Shown: positions 9,601 to 19,151, numbered from the stretch's first letter. The stretch: DNA of 64,000 nucleotides from Microcoleus sp. FACHB-61 (GCA_014695295.1 JACJNY010000035.1:33776-97775); one strand, 5' to 3'. The notes: generated by a model not told the origin, from the letters alone. Numbers and translations are program-made.

Positions 9601-12062
9601 GGGCGGATGCCAAAAATATTCGCTCTGCAAGTTGTGTTGTGATCGCAGCCTTGTTGTACCATCGCAAATCGCATTTGCGGGAGACCCTCCCCATTTTTCA
9701 GGCAGGCTATCAAGCCGGATTAGAAACAGGCAATCTAGAGTTTGTCGGGCATAATGGGCATGGATTTTGTCTAAATTCCTACTGGTGCGGTCAACCTTTG
9801 GCAGAACTTGAGCCCCAAATTCGGGCATACCGTCAGCAATTACTCGACCTCAACCAACTAACGACGGCAAATTATTGTTCGATTTATTGGGAAACAACGC
9901 TGTTTTTATTGGGTAATCCAAACAACTTGGAGATTTCCTTTGAACAGGAAGGCTATGAGGAGAAGCTGGGTTCTCAGTCGCTTGCCTCTAACGATTTTTA
10001 CCGACTCTCCATGTTCTATCTGTACAGGCTGACGTTGAGATTCCTGCTGGGAGACATTGCTCGGGCCTCCGCAGATGTCGATCGAGCAAGACAGTATATA
10101 GCGGGATGTGCAGGAACTACTTCCGAAGCTGGTTTATATTTTTATGACTCACTCATAGCCCTTGCCACTCCTGAGTCCGAGACGGAGTTAGAAACTTCGT
10201 TGCAACGAGTTGAGGAAAATCAAAGGAAGTTGCAGCATTGGGCAGAACACGCCCCCATGAATTATTTGCATAAGTGGCAGTTGGTAGAAGCAGAGAAATA
10301 CCGAGTTGCCAGACAGAGGGCAGAAGCTATTGAAATGTACGATCGGGCCATTTCTGGAGCGAAAGAAAACGAATACATCCAAGAAGAAGCTCTCGCTAAC
10401 GAACTAGCAGCTAAATTCTACCTCGACTGGGGCAAAGAAAAAGTGGCGCAAGCTTATATGCAAGAAGCCTACTACTGTTATGCTCGCTGGGGTGCGAAAG
10501 CCAAAATCGATGACTTAGAAAAACGCTATCCCCAACTTCTTGCTCCCATATTGCAAGCAAGAGAAAATCGTTTTGGAATCAGCGAAACCCGCCTCCACAC
10601 AATCAATAAATCGTCAGTTTTAAATCAAACCTGGCACACAAGTCTATCTAGCAGTAGCAGTATTTACGAAGCCCTCGATTTCGCGACTATTCTCAAAGCC
10701 TCCCAAACTTTATCGAGTGAAATTCAATTAGAAAAATTACTGGCTGCACTGATGTGTGTGGTGATGGAAAATGCCGGGGCAAAAAAAGCAGTTCTGCTGT
10801 TGCTTAAGGATGGGAACCTCGCGATCGAAGCTGTAGCCTCCTTCAATCAAGATGTCATCTCAATATCTGTACCGCTGTCAGCCAGCGACGAGTTTCCCCC
10901 TGCTGTGGTCAACTATGTTAAGCGGACTTGGAAAACTGTGGTTTTGGATAATGCAGCAGTACAAAGCGATTTTATGGCCGATCAGTATTTGATGCAGAAA
11001 AAGCCCAAAAGTGTGCTGTGCGCGCCCATTTTAAATCAGGGTAAATTAATCGGTTTGCTCTACCTAGAAAATAACTTGACTATTGGTGCATTTACAGAAG
11101 ATCGCACTGAAGTCATCCAACTTTTGTGCGCCCAAGCGGCTATCTCTCTAGAAAATGCCCGATTGTACCAACAATCTCAAGCTTATGCACAAGAATTAGA
11201 GCGATCGCTCCTAGATTTGCAGCAAGCACAGTTACAGATCGTGCAAAGCGAAAAAATGTCCACCTTGGGCAATCTAGTCACAGGAATAGCCCACGAAATC
11301 AATAATCCTGTCGGCTTTATTAGCGGCAATATTGAGGAAGCAACGACCACGATCAAAGATGTGATTGGTCACTTAAAATTATATCAAGAAAAACTGCCAA
11401 ATCCCGGCGCTGAAATTGAAGAAGATGCGGAGGATATTGATTTAGAGTATGCCTTAGAAGATTTGCCAAAGATGCTGTTGTCGATGAAAGTGGGGTGCGA
11501 TCGCATTCGCGGCATTAGCACCAGCCTCCGCACCTTCTCCAGAGCCGATAAAGACTACAAAGTTCCGTTTAATATCCATGAGGGCATTGACAGCACAATC
11601 TTAATTTTGAAACATCGGCTGAAAGCCAACGAACACCATCCTGCGATCGAAGTCGTCACAGACTACGGCAATCTCCCGCCAATCGAATGCTTTCCCGGTC
11701 AACTGAACCAAGTCTTTATGAACCTGCTTGCTAACGCGATCGATGCTCTAGAAGAATCAAACCAAAGACGCAGTTTGGATGCCATTAAAGCAAATCCACA
11801 CTGTATCACAGTTCGTACCAGTCAGTCGGATGATCGACACATCAAAATTCAGATTGCCGATAACGGTGCGGGCATGACAGAATCAGTGAAACAGCGTATT
11901 TTTGACCATCTGTTCACAACGAAGGCAGTAGGAAAAGGCACTGGGTTAGGATTGGCGATCGCCCGCCAGATTGTAGTCGAAACCCACGGCGGAACAATTA
12001 ATGTGAATTCTACCTTGGGGGGAGGAAGTGAATTTGAGATACTGTTACCTATTACCGAATAA
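6618..12062 (+). CDS. Giant Ser/Thr kinase - AAA ATPase - GAF - histidine kinase fusion
   Basis: An 1814-residue cytoplasmic signalling protein typical of filamentous cyanobacteria. Residues 10-275 are a Ser/Thr kinase: VAIK lysine near 40, HKDIKPAN catalytic loop, DFS in place of DFG, then a GTLGYLSPEQ activation region. An AAA-type NTPase follows, with Walker A GFSGIGKT near 343 and Walker B FLDDLQWAD near 469. Residues ~720-1330 are helical and TPR-like. A GAF domain spans ~1347-1515. The end is a histidine kinase: phosphoacceptor His about 1559 in GIAHEINNP, N-box NLLANAIDAL near 1697, and G-boxes DNGAGM and GTGLGLAI. No receiver domain is fused and no response regulator gene is adjacent. 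The input signal and target are unknown. The ATG at 6618 is supported by kinase homology starting at once. Confidence 0.9.
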   Translation: MASINFTLTGYQILDRIYSGTRTLVYRAFRTGDKQPVAIKVLQNEYPSFSELVQFRNQYTIAKNLNLPGIIETYSLETYQNSYALVMEDFGGISLNEWMEKGETGPSLSEFLPLGIDLSNTLDILYRHRIIHKDIKPANILINPHTKHVKLIDFSIASLLPRETQTLRNPNVLEGTLGYLSPEQTGRMNRGIDYRTDFYSLGVTFYALLAGQLPFQSNDAMELVHCHIAKQPPSLHEINPEIPPVLSEIVSKLMAKNAEDRYQSALGLKFDLEFCLKQLEENGKIESFTIAQRDVGDRFLIPEKLYGRETEVAELLSAFDRVAGFSQQPSEQGGGCELMLVAGFSGIGKTAIVNEVHKPIARQRGYFIKGKFDQFNRNIPFSAFVQAFRDLMGQLLTASDQQLKNWQTQILQAVGDNGQVIIEVIPELEKIIGPQPPALELSGTAAQNRFDLLFQNFIRVFTKPEHPLVMFLDDLQWADSASLRLMQLLLAESATGYLLVIGAYRDNEVFAAHPLMLTLDAMAKAGATVNTLTLEPLSSESLNHLVADTLNCDRSWARPLADLVAQKTQGNPFFATQFLKALHQDGLIEFDRVAGYWQCDIVRVREAALTDDVVEFMALQLQKLPPGTQNVLKLAACVGNQFDLGTLAVVSQQLETETAADLWKALQEGLILPESEVYKFYMGRERREETENSEVVNYKFLHDRVQQAAYSLIPQQERSRVHYQIGQLLSQQISPAAIEEQIFSVVNQLNYGIALIEDQTERDYLAQLNLTACRKARGATAYQAAREYAAIGLNLLGESAWQRQYEMTLNLHDIAAEVASLCGDFDQMDRWIDTVIHHTRTPLERVSVYIVKIQALSSQNKFLEAIAIGLLSLKELGVELPDSPTSEDIQQAVQEVNSSIGDRPIEELFYLPAMVDAQKLAAMQVAASMASVCYPVGSSLFPLVTALQVNLSIQYGNSRTSAYSYSFYGVILNNFLQDVTVADQFGRLAYRLASGADAKNIRSASCVVIAALLYHRKSHLRETLPIFQAGYQAGLETGNLEFVGHNGHGFCLNSYWCGQPLAELEPQIRAYRQQLLDLNQLTTANYCSIYWETTLFLLGNPNNLEISFEQEGYEEKLGSQSLASNDFYRLSMFYLYRLTLRFLLGDIARASADVDRARQYIAGCAGTTSEAGLYFYDSLIALATPESETELETSLQRVEENQRKLQHWAEHAPMNYLHKWQLVEAEKYRVARQRAEAIEMYDRAISGAKENEYIQEEALANELAAKFYLDWGKEKVAQAYMQEAYYCYARWGAKAKIDDLEKRYPQLLAPILQARENRFGISETRLHTINKSSVLNQTWHTSLSSSSSIYEALDFATILKASQTLSSEIQLEKLLAALMCVVMENAGAKKAVLLLLKDGNLAIEAVASFNQDVISISVPLSASDEFPPAVVNYVKRTWKTVVLDNAAVQSDFMADQYLMQKKPKSVLCAPILNQGKLIGLLYLENNLTIGAFTEDRTEVIQLLCAQAAISLENARLYQQSQAYAQELERSLLDLQQAQLQIVQSEKMSTLGNLVTGIAHEINNPVGFISGNIEEATTTIKDVIGHLKLYQEKLPNPGAEIEEDAEDIDLEYALEDLPKMLLSMKVGCDRIRGISTSLRTFSRADKDYKVPFNIHEGIDSTILILKHRLKANEHHPAIEVVTDYGNLPPIECFPGQLNQVFMNLLANAIDALEESNQRRSLDAIKANPHCITVRTSQSDDRHIKIQIADNGAGMTESVKQRIFDHLFTTKAVGKGTGLGLAIARQIVVETHGGTINVNSTLGGGSEFEILLPITE

Positions 12063-12506
12063 AAGTACAAGACATTCTTGATCATTTTAGATTTTAGATT
12101 TTAGATTGAAGAATTGGGAAGGACAGATGACCTAATGATTTGGAACACGGGCCTACAGTTGCATTTTTTTTTAAAGTGGTATCTGAAGTAAAAGTTTGAG
12201 ACGGAGCAAGAAGGAAAAAAGTTATTCATTTTTCATTCTTCCTCATTTCGTTGGTCGAGTTTGACTTTCTTGAGTCCGATCGACTAATTTCTATTTGAAA
12301 AAATCCCTAATAACTAAATTAGATTGTCGATCGGGAATTATACCAGCCCGGAGCGCAACTCTGGACACGGGCAAAACTTCCCGCGCCCCTTCGCCAGATT
12401 GCCAAAATCTCAATTATGCTAACCTAGGCAAGCAGCAATCCCTTGTCACGAAGGCGATTAACCTAATTTCAAACAATTTATTTTATTGAGGAGCGGTGTA
12501 TCCCGT
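12063..12506. other. Intergenic region with heptamer repeat
   Basis: A 444-base gap. A short TTTTAGA heptamer array lies at about 12088-12109, just after the kinase stop. The rest is AT-rich; GAGGAG at 12488-12493 lies 13 bases before the RTX gene start, somewhat far for a ribosome site. No RNA gene or other ORF is convincing. Confidence 0.5.
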
Positions 12507-14219
12507 ATGGCAAACCTGATCGGCACAGACAGCAACGACTTTATTCTAGGAACTCCGCTGAGTGATCGAATTCGCGGCTTAGATGGCGATGACACGGCCC
12601 TGGGTGCGGGAGGAGATGACACCCTAGAGGGCGACGCCGGCAACGACCAGCTTCTTGGAGCTGACGGAGCAGATTCGCTGCTTGGCGGTGAAGGAAATGA
12701 CGAACTCATTGGCAACCAAGGCCGCGATTTTGCCAGCGGCGGGAACGGCGACGACTCGATCCGCGGCGGTTTGGGCAACGACATCCTCGAAGGCAACGAC
12801 GGGATAGACAGCGTGGTGGGAGACGCTGGGGACGACTTAGTTTTTGGCAACGCAGGCTCGGATGTGATTGCCGGCGGTACTGGCAACGACACCCTCACAG
12901 GGGCTGACGGCGACGATTCCGTGTTCGGGAATGCTGATGACGACTTTCTCTACGGGGATTTTGGGAACGATTCTCTCAACGGCGGTAGTGGCAGCGATCA
13001 AATGTTGGGCGGTGGCGGCAACGATTTCTTTACCGGCGACGACGGCGACGACACTTTGTACGGCAATGCCGACAACGATTCGCTCTTGGGAGACGCTGGT
13101 AATGACCAGATATTCGGCGGCAAGGCTAACGATACAGGTTTTGGCGGCAGCGGTTCCGATACGATTCGCGGCGATGAAGGCGATGACTCGGTACTGGGAG
13201 AAGAAGGTAATGACTTCCTGTTTGGCGGCAAAGCTAATGATGCTCTCGACGGCGGTTTTGGCGATGACTCCTTGGCCGGAGGTATCGGCGACGATACAAT
13301 TTTGGGCAGTTTCGGCAATGACAATTTATTTGGGGCAGAGGGTAATGATTCTTTGATCGGAGGTGAGGGTTCGGATACTCTGACTGGCGGCAGCGGCAGC
13401 GATGTCTTTGGATTGGGAGCCGGGCCTGGCAGTTTGGCTTTGATTACTGATTACAATGACACAGAGGATTTCTTTGGACTGCCGAGCAATTTATCTTTCG
13501 CTCAACTGCAAGTTCGCCAAGGTAACGGTGCAAATGTCAGGGATACAGTAATTACGACGCAAGATGGCAAGCTTTTAGCAATTTTGACAGACACTCCGGC
13601 GGCGCTGATCGAGGCGAATGATTTTATCGCTGTGACTGGGACGGTTACTCCCAGGCCAACTACAACTACAGTTACAACCACAACTACAGTTACAACCACA
13701 ACTGCAGATCCAACTCTAGATCCAACTCCAACTCCGGCTCCAACTCCGGCTCCAACTCCGGCTCCAACTCCGGCTCCGACTCCGACTCCGACGCCGACGC
13801 CGACTCCGACTCCGACTCCGACGCCGACGCCGACTCCGACGCCGACGCCGACGCCGACTCCGACTCCGACTCCGACGCCGACTCCCACAGCAGCACCGAC
13901 TCCGACGCCGACGCCGACTCCCACAGCAGCACCGACGCCGACGCCGACTCCGACTCCCACAGCAGCACCGACTCCGACTCCGACTCCGACGCCGACTGCG
14001 ACTCCCACACCAGCACCGACTCCGACGCCGACTGCTTCGAGGATTCCGATTCCGCCGACAGTTAGCGTGCCTGATTCGCCTCTGCTATCAATTAGTTCGA
14101 TCCCCCCGACGCCGACTCCCGGACCATTGCCAATGCCCGGCCAGATGCCGGGCTTCCCGACGCCGATACCTTTTCCTACACCTTTTCCTACACCTGTTCC
14201 TACACCTTTCGGGTTCTAA
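12507..14219 (+). CDS. RTX calcium-binding repeat protein with Pro-Thr tail
   Basis: Residues ~10-300 are a run of RTX nonapeptides (consensus GGxGxDxLx), the calcium-binding parallel beta-roll found in proteins secreted by type I systems. A ~75-residue non-repeat stretch follows (ending near 'IAVTGTV'), then a ~130-residue low-complexity region of Pro-Thr dipeptides with Ala inserts, and a Pro-rich end. There is no Sec signal peptide, which fits type I export, though no ABC/HlyD genes are next to it. It is probably an extracellular or surface protein, perhaps sheath-associated. I choose ATG 12507 because RTX proteins of this kind begin at once with an [14 protein letters not shown] segment; the in-frame TTG at 12486 would overlap the only Shine-Dalgarno-like sequence. 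Confidence 0.82.
   Translation: MANLIGTDSNDFILGTPLSDRIRGLDGDDTALGAGGDDTLEGDAGNDQLLGADGADSLLGGEGNDELIGNQGRDFASGGNGDDSIRGGLGNDILEGNDGIDSVVGDAGDDLVFGNAGSDVIAGGTGNDTLTGADGDDSVFGNADDDFLYGDFGNDSLNGGSGSDQMLGGGGNDFFTGDDGDDTLYGNADNDSLLGDAGNDQIFGGKANDTGFGGSGSDTIRGDEGDDSVLGEEGNDFLFGGKANDALDGGFGDDSLAGGIGDDTILGSFGNDNLFGAEGNDSLIGGEGSDTLTGGSGSDVFGLGAGPGSLALITDYNDTEDFFGLPSNLSFAQLQVRQGNGANVRDTVITTQDGKLLAILTDTPAALIEANDFIAVTGTVTPRPTTTTVTTTTTVTTTTADPTLDPTPTPAPTPAPTPAPTPAPTPTPTPTPTPTPTPTPTPTPTPTPTPTPTPTPTPTPTAAPTPTPTPTPTAAPTPTPTPTPTAAPTPTPTPTPTATPTPAPTPTPTASRIPIPPTVSVPDSPLLSISSIPPTPTPGPLPMPGQMPGFPTPIPFPTPFPTPVPTPFGF
13725..14035 (+). repeat. Coding hexamer microsatellite (Pro-Thr)
   Basis: Tandem CCGACT/CCGACG hexamers encode the Pro-Thr tail of the RTX protein, interrupted three times by blocks containing ACAGCAGCACC (Thr-Ala-Ala-Pro). 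Such an array is prone to length change by slippage without breaking frame. Confidence 0.9.
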
Positions 14220-14244
14220 GTGCTATCGATTCGCTTTCGTTGCC

Positions 14245-14274
14245 AGTTGCGAGTGAGTGAATTAACTCGCAACT
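14245..14274 (+). terminator. Hairpin after the RTX gene
   Basis: AGTTGCGAGT and ACTCGCAACT form a perfect 10-bp stem with a 10-base loop, 26 bases after the stop. There is no T-run, but its place between convergent genes fits a terminator. Confidence 0.5.
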
Positions 14275-14287
14275 GAAAACTCATGCA

Positions 14288-14317
14288 CTCAAAACTTAAA
14301 ACTCAAAACTCAAAACT
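14288..14317. repeat. Heptamer tandem repeat (CAAAACT)
   Basis: About four copies of CTCAAAA/CTTAAAA-type heptamers between the RTX gene and the convergent small gene, overlapping the latter's stop by two bases. This is a short tandem repeat of the STRR kind known in cyanobacteria. Confidence 0.6.
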
Positions 14318-14678
14318 ATTTAAAACCTTGCGGAGTCTCGGCCGAGTCTTCTGAGGACTCGGCTGGAGCATCTTCTAGAGGAGATAATTGTTGGCTGTAC
14401 CCCAAGAGCGATCGAAGTTTCAGGCGGTGGATGTAAGGCCAGCCACCATTGGCTTCAATATTCTTGAGTAGTTTGTAAAGTGCTTGGCGGTTGTCGGGAA
14501 AAGACGCTTGAAACAAACCGTCCCGAATTTCCCGGTGCGAAGCTTCCAGCGTCCGCAGCAGGGCCAAAAGCAGCAGACTGTCTCCCTGACAACTTTCGGC
14601 TAAAGTCCGAATCGCCTCTGTCAGCGATTGCATTTGAGACTGCAACTTTTCTGACTCTAAATCTTTGCCGTTGTCCAT
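14316..14678 (-). CDS. Hypothetical cyanobacterial protein, 120 residues
   Basis: A soluble, mostly helical protein. The N-terminal half has heptad-like spacing (LESEKLQSQMQSLTEAIRTL), the middle has LLALLRTLEASHREIRDGLF, and the end is acidic and Ser-rich. It reads like a small conserved cyanobacterial protein of unknown role. The ATG at 14678 is followed directly by the conserved-looking helix; no membrane segment or catalytic motif is visible. Confidence 0.65.
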   Translation of the reverse strand: MDNGKDLESEKLQSQMQSLTEAIRTLAESCQGDSLLLLALLRTLEASHREIRDGLFQASFPDNRQALYKLLKNIEANGGWPYIHRLKLRSLLGYSQQLSPLEDAPAESSEDSAETPQGFK

Positions 14679-15079
14679 ACCGCTGCTTCCTTTGAAATCT
14701 ACAAGGCGTTTGTCCCCAGCCTTTTGGTCAGCCGACTAATCGAGCTAGTCGCGATCGCCATTCGGGGCCATAAGCAAAGTAACTTAAGTAGGTTGACTTA
14801 AGCAATATTAATTTGCAGTCCAAGTCAGGAAAAGAGCACAACCCGTCGTACCATGTGTATTGGGCTGCGATCCGAACATGATTGAGAAATCATAAGTTCT
14901 TGCTTATTTTCACGGCGCACTAGCTTGATTTTTTGAGTCAATGCCTGTGTCGGTGAAGCTAGCGATCTGGATCTAAATGCTGCCCGAAGCGCTGGCCTAG
15001 CCTGCTGGCGGGCAATTATATTTTGCTCGAACTAGGGCTTTTTCTTAATATAATCCGATGTTGGATATTGAGGTTTGCA
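14679..15079. other. Divergent intergenic region upstream of psbO
   Basis: A 400-base region between the small minus-strand gene and psbO. Two related GTAACTTAAGTAGG/GTTGACTTAAG segments lie near 14777-14804. The psbO promoter must be here, but I cannot assign -35/-10 boxes with confidence. No ORF or RNA gene was recognised. Confidence 0.4.
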
Positions 15080-15922
15080 ATGAAATATCGTGCTTTAATT
15101 GTTGCACTTTTAGCATTTTGCATGAGTGCGCTGGTTGCTTGTTCTTCTGCTCCTGACACCACGGTGGCGACTACTGAGTTGCTCACCTACGACGAGATTA
15201 GAGGTACTGGCTTGGCTAATAACTGCCCTAGCTTGGCAGAAACTTCTCGGGGATCGATCCCCATCGAAGCGGGTGGCACCTATAAACTGACTGGTTTGTG
15301 TTTGCAACCCACAACTTTTTTTGTGAAGGAAGAACCAGCAAACAAACGCCAAGAGGCCGAATTTGTGCCTGGTAAATTGCTGACGCGGTTCACGTCGAGC
15401 ATTGACCAAGTTCAAGGTACGCTAAAGGTGGGTAATGACGGGACTCTGACTTTCAAAGAAGAGGACGGCTTGGACTTTCAAGCAATTACGATTCAATTAC
15501 CGGGCGGAGAGCAAGTACCTTTCTTGTTCACTATTAAAGAGCTGGTAGCCAGTTCCGAGCCCGGAGTGGTTGCTATCAATACTTCCACCGATTTGAGAGG
15601 GGAGTTTAACGTTCCTTCTTACCGCAGCGCAGGCTTTTTAGACCCTAAAGCTCGCGGGGTAGCGACTGGCTATGACAATGCTGTCGCGCTTCCGGCTACT
15701 GACAATTCCAAACTGAACCGGTCTAATGTTAAGCTGGCTGACACCCGCGCCAATGCGGGCAAAATTTCTCTCCAAGTTGCTAAAGTCAACAGCGCCACTG
15801 GCGAAATTGGCGGGATTTTTGAGAGCACCCAGCCTTCTGATACTGATTTGGGAGCTAGACCCGCTCTGGACGTGAAAATTCGGGGTTTGTTTTACGCTCG
15901 CATTGAGCCTTCTGTGTCGTAA
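15080..15922 (+). CDS. psbO: Photosystem II manganese-stabilising protein PsbO
   Basis: PsbO is the 33-kDa extrinsic subunit on the lumenal side of photosystem II that protects the Mn4CaO5 oxygen-evolving cluster. The 280-residue product starts with a signal sequence (MKYRALIVALLAFCMSALVAC) ending in a lipobox-like LVAC, so lipid attachment is possible. The mature part has the family hallmarks LTYDEIRGTGLAN.CP, the Cys pair (NNCPS and GLCLQ) that forms the conserved disulfide, and the typical SYRSAGFLDPK..RGVATGYD segment. I use ATG 15080, with TTGAGG at 15068-15073; upstream in-frame codons would destroy the signal peptide. Monocistronic, followed by a hairpin. Confidence 0.97.
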   Translation: MKYRALIVALLAFCMSALVACSSAPDTTVATTELLTYDEIRGTGLANNCPSLAETSRGSIPIEAGGTYKLTGLCLQPTTFFVKEEPANKRQEAEFVPGKLLTRFTSSIDQVQGTLKVGNDGTLTFKEEDGLDFQAITIQLPGGEQVPFLFTIKELVASSEPGVVAINTSTDLRGEFNVPSYRSAGFLDPKARGVATGYDNAVALPATDNSKLNRSNVKLADTRANAGKISLQVAKVNSATGEIGGIFESTQPSDTDLGARPALDVKIRGLFYARIEPSVS

Positions 15923-15988
15923 AATTTGCTTTCTGGATCGAACTTGAGCAGTTTTTTGCCCTAAAGCTACTGCTCGCTCTTCATTAGC

Positions 15989-16022
15989 CAACAGTCTTGA
16001 GCAATATAACTGAAGACTGTTG
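15989..16022 (+). terminator. Hairpin downstream of psbO
   Basis: CAACAGTCTT and AAGACTGTTG form a perfect 10-bp stem with a 14-base loop; after one mismatch it extends by TTAG/CTAA. It lies 67 bases after psbO and is the likely end of its transcript. Confidence 0.5.
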
Positions 16023-16380
16023 ACTAATGACTAAATTTATGATAAAATCCTGAGTATTAGCAACTTATTTATTTGGAATTTTTAATTAATTAAAGTATTG
16101 TCTTCAAATCGCTTTGAGATTATAATATAGTATTAAAAAATCCCGTTTAAATTCGTGATTGTGTCGAAGACCTTCTACCTGGTAAAATTCTGCCTTTTGC
16201 CGAAGGACTTCGGATAATCCCCCGAGATCCCTGCACCTTCCCAAAGTTATACCGGTGTGTCCGCTATCACACTTATTAAGTGCTAGGATTACACTACAAT
16301 CAAGGTGAATTTTTTAGACTAGATTGGAAACTAGATCTGAAGCAACCTCAGTCCTCTGCTCTACCAACCCTTATGCCGCT
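16023..16380. other. Intergenic region upstream of sigF
   Basis: AT-rich to about 16140, then more mixed sequence. AAGGTG at 16301-16306 is too far from either start to be an obvious ribosome site. I see no ORF, RNA gene or clear promoter boxes. Confidence 0.35.
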
Positions 16381-17154
16381 ATGTCTACCACAGTGCCGAA
16401 CGAGCTAAAAAGCGAAAATTTGCAATTGTTGCGCGAGTACCAACTGTCTGGATCGAATGAAATCCGCAATCAGTTAGTTAAACTGAATATTGGACTGGTG
16501 AGAAAAGAAGTTTACCACTGGCTCCACCAGTGCGGTGAAAGCTACGACGATTTGCTGCAAGTCGGGTGTATTGGGTTGATCAGGGCGATCGAGCGGTTTG
16601 ATATCGCGAAGGGACACGCTTTTAGTTCCTTTGCAATTCCCTACATTCGGGGCGAAATTCAACACTACTTGCGGGACAAAAGCCCTTCTGTGCGATTTCC
16701 CCGCCACTGGCAGTCCCTGGAACGCAAATCTGTAGCAGCGATCAAGGATTTGCAGGTGCAGTTAAACCGCAAACCTACGGATGCTGAAGTAGCAGCAGTG
16801 CTTGAGGTGTCTGTAGAAGAATGGCAAGAAATTAAGTTGGCCCATCTCAACCGATCGCCTCTGAGTTTGGACGCGCCGATGCAAGATGAAGATGAGGGGG
16901 CGACTTGTCTGGGAGAATTGGTGCCCGATAGCAAGTATCGGAGTTTTCAGTTGGCGCAAGAGGATCAAATTCGCGTACAGCAAGCTTTGGCTATGTTGGA
17001 ACAACGGACTCGCGAGATATTGGAGTTTGTTTTTCTCTACGATTTGACCCAGAAAGAAACGGCTGAACGCTTGGGTATCAGCGCAGTGACTGTTTCTCGG
17101 CGAGTTAAGAAGGGGCTGGATTTGCTCAAGGAAATCATGACGAAACAGCTTTAG
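16381..17154 (+). CDS. sigF: RNA polymerase sigma factor, SigF type (group 3)
   Basis: A 257-residue sigma-70 family protein of the SigF/SigB/WhiG type. Region 2 is seen in LNIGLVRKEVYHW and DLLQVGCIGLIRAIERFD, region 3 in the RKPTDAEVAAVLEVS helix-turn-helix-like stretch, and region 4 in QKETAERLGISAVTVSRRVKKGL, which reads the -35 box. In cyanobacteria SigF is linked to pilus formation, motility and stress responses; that is family knowledge, not shown here. I choose ATG 16381 because homology starts a few residues later; a TTG at 16324 would add 19 residues without family likeness. No anti-sigma gene is adjacent. Confidence 0.9.
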   Translation: MSTTVPNELKSENLQLLREYQLSGSNEIRNQLVKLNIGLVRKEVYHWLHQCGESYDDLLQVGCIGLIRAIERFDIAKGHAFSSFAIPYIRGEIQHYLRDKSPSVRFPRHWQSLERKSVAAIKDLQVQLNRKPTDAEVAAVLEVSVEEWQEIKLAHLNRSPLSLDAPMQDEDEGATCLGELVPDSKYRSFQLAQEDQIRVQQALAMLEQRTREILEFVFLYDLTQKETAERLGISAVTVSRRVKKGLDLLKEIMTKQL

Positions 17155-17234
17155 TCAGCAGTCATTAGTCAGCAGTCACCAGTAAGCTGCTACCGATAAC
17201 AAATAACAAATAACCACTGACTACTAACTAATTT
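17155..17234. repeat. Convergent junction with AGTCAGC/AGTCATT heptamers
   Basis: Short tandem units AGTCAGC and AGTCATT (17153-17178) and two ACAAATA units follow sigF, filling the gap to the convergent aminotransferase. The same AGTCATT unit recurs at 38640-38795. Confidence 0.6.
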
Positions 17235-18401
17235 TTAGATGCTGCGGACAAATTTATCGAGCCTTTCTACGGCTTTTTTAATTGTGCCTAAATCGGTGGC
17301 GTAAGACAAGCGAATGTGGTCGTCTGCACCAAAAGCAATGCCTGGAATAACTGCTACTTGCTGCTGTTCTAAGAAAGCGTCGCAAAATTCCAAAGAATTC
17401 ATTCCAGTCTTGCTGATGTTGACAAACATATAGAAAGCACCGTCTGGTTTGATGCAGCTAATTCCGGGGACAGCATCGAGTAATTCAAATATTACCTGAC
17501 GCCTTTCGGCAAAAGCTTGACGCATTTTTTCGACAGACTCTTGGCTGCTTTCCAAAGCTGCGATCGCCCCGTACTGTGCAAAAGTACACACGTTTGAGGT
17601 ACTGTGACCTTGAATGGTGCTGGTGGCTTTGATTACTTCGACCGGCCCGGCCAAATAACCGATTCGCCAGCCTGTCATCGAGTAAGCTTTAGCAAAACCG
17701 CTGCTGATCAGGGTGCGATCGAAGATTTCTTTGCCCAGGGAACCGATACTGACGTGTTGGGCGTCGTCATATATAATTTTTTCGTAAATCTCGTCAGAAA
17801 CGACTAAAATATCTCGATCGACTATCACCTCAGCCAGTGCTTTGATTTCCGCCGGAGTGTACACCATTCCCGTCGGGTTACAAGGCGAATTCAGTACAAA
17901 TAACTTGGTTTTGGGAGTAATCGCTCCACTCAGTTGTTCCGGTGTAATTTTATATCCTGTAGAAGCATCTGCCCGTACAATTACTGGCTTGCCGCTGGCG
18001 AGTTTCACCATTTCTGGGTAGCTCAGCCAGTAGGGAGCCGGAATAATTACTTCATCTCCAGGCTCGATCAGAGCCATCATCAGATTGTAGAGCGAATGCT
18101 TGCCGCCGTTGGTGACAATGATATTTTCCGGTTGATAGTTGAGATTGTTGTCGGATTGAAGTTTGCGGGCGATCGCAGCTTTTAACTGCGGTTCCCCAGC
18201 CACAGGGCCGTACTTAGTCTTCCCCGCGTCTAAAGCTTGTTTTGCCGCTGCTTTAACGTGTTCGGGAGTATCAAAGTCTGGTTCTCCCGTACTCAAACTA
18301 CAGACATCAATCCCTTCGGCCCTCATGGCTTTAGCCTTAGCTGCGATCGCCAAGGTTATGGAAGGAGGAACCTCACCCACTCGTGCTGCCAACTTAATCA
18401 T
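17235..18401 (-). CDS. aspC: Aspartate aminotransferase (class I PLP enzyme)
   Basis: A 388-residue fold-type I aminotransferase that swaps the amino group between aspartate and 2-oxoglutarate using pyridoxal phosphate. Characteristic parts are the N-terminal [12 protein letters not shown], the NSPCNPTG motif (Asn and Pro near the cofactor), SDEIYEKI, and the Lys-containing [16 protein letters not shown] that forms the PLP Schiff base. An Arg in the C-terminal HIRLSYA binds the substrate carboxylate. Length and motifs match the AspAT Ib type of cyanobacteria, some of which also transaminate prephenate; that cannot be separated here. The start at 18401 directly follows a degenerate TCTAAAATC heptamer array on the coding strand. 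Confidence 0.92.
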   Translation of the reverse strand: MIKLAARVGEVPPSITLAIAAKAKAMRAEGIDVCSLSTGEPDFDTPEHVKAAAKQALDAGKTKYGPVAGEPQLKAAIARKLQSDNNLNYQPENIIVTNGGKHSLYNLMMALIEPGDEVIIPAPYWLSYPEMVKLASGKPVIVRADASTGYKITPEQLSGAITPKTKLFVLNSPCNPTGMVYTPAEIKALAEVIVDRDILVVSDEIYEKIIYDDAQHVSIGSLGKEIFDRTLISSGFAKAYSMTGWRIGYLAGPVEVIKATSTIQGHSTSNVCTFAQYGAIAALESSQESVEKMRQAFAERRQVIFELLDAVPGISCIKPDGAFYMFVNISKTGMNSLEFCDAFLEQQQVAVIPGIAFGADDHIRLSYATDLGTIKKAVERLDKFVRSI

Positions 18402-18638
18402 TGGATTTTAGATATTAGATTTTTGACTTTAGATCATAGGGTGACAAATGTTGATATTCAACCCTGTTGTTAGGGAATTATGACATTTGTTTACACAGTA
18501 CGTAAAGGATTAAGCAATTAAAGAATAAAAATTAAAGAAGCTCTTAGTTTTAATTTTTATTTTTAAATTATTAAATTTTGACGTTATTATTGTAGCATTT
18601 TTGATGCCTCGTTACCCTCAACGCCGATCTGCAAGCTT

Positions 18639-19151
18639 ATGGATCTCAAATCTTTGATTCGCGACATTCCTGATTTCCCAAAGCCGGGAATTATGTTTCG
18701 AGACATTACAACTTTGCTGCGCGACCCGCAAGGGCTGAGCTATACCATTGACAGCTTAGCGGAAAAATGCTCTGCAATGTCTGTTGACTATGTGGTAGGC
18801 ATGGAATCGCGGGGCTTCATCTTTGGCGCGCCTTTGGCTTATAAAATGGGAATAGGCTTTATTCCTGTCCGCAAGCCGGGGAAACTGCCTGGTGCGGTTC
18901 ATTTTGCTGAGTACGAATTGGAATACGGTGTCGATCGGCTGGAGATGCACCGAGATGCGATGACATCCGGCAGCCGGGTGCTGATTGTGGACGATTTAAT
19001 CGCCACTGGGGGAACAGCGGCGGCGACGGCTAAATTGTTGGAGCAAGCTGGCTGCGAGCTTGTCGGTTTTGCTTTTATCATTGAATTGCAGGCTTTGGGC
19101 GGCAGGCAGAAATTGCCGGATGTGCCGATCGTCACGCTAGTGGAGTATTAG
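18639..19151 (+). CDS. apt: Adenine phosphoribosyltransferase
   Basis: A 170-residue type I phosphoribosyltransferase that salvages adenine to AMP with PRPP. The N-terminus [23 protein letters not shown] is diagnostic of Apt. The PRPP-binding loop [16 protein letters not shown] is intact, as is the ESRGFIFG segment. It has the usual length of bacterial Apt. It is transcribed away from the aminotransferase gene across a 237-base AT-rich gap. Confidence 0.95.
   Translation: MDLKSLIRDIPDFPKPGIMFRDITTLLRDPQGLSYTIDSLAEKCSAMSVDYVVGMESRGFIFGAPLAYKMGIGFIPVRKPGKLPGAVHFAEYELEYGVDRLEMHRDAMTSGSRVLIVDDLIATGGTAAATAKLLEQAGCELVGFAFIIELQALGGRQKLPDVPIVTLVEY

Noticed and set aside
13502..14008. 168-residue minus-strand ORF of Val-Gly repeats
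   Set aside because: It is the antisense reading of the Pro-Thr hexamer array and RTX gene; a simple repeat leaves several frames open.
15023..15079. Upstream extension of psbO
   Set aside because: It would place extra residues before a clear signal peptide; ATG 15080 fits the family.
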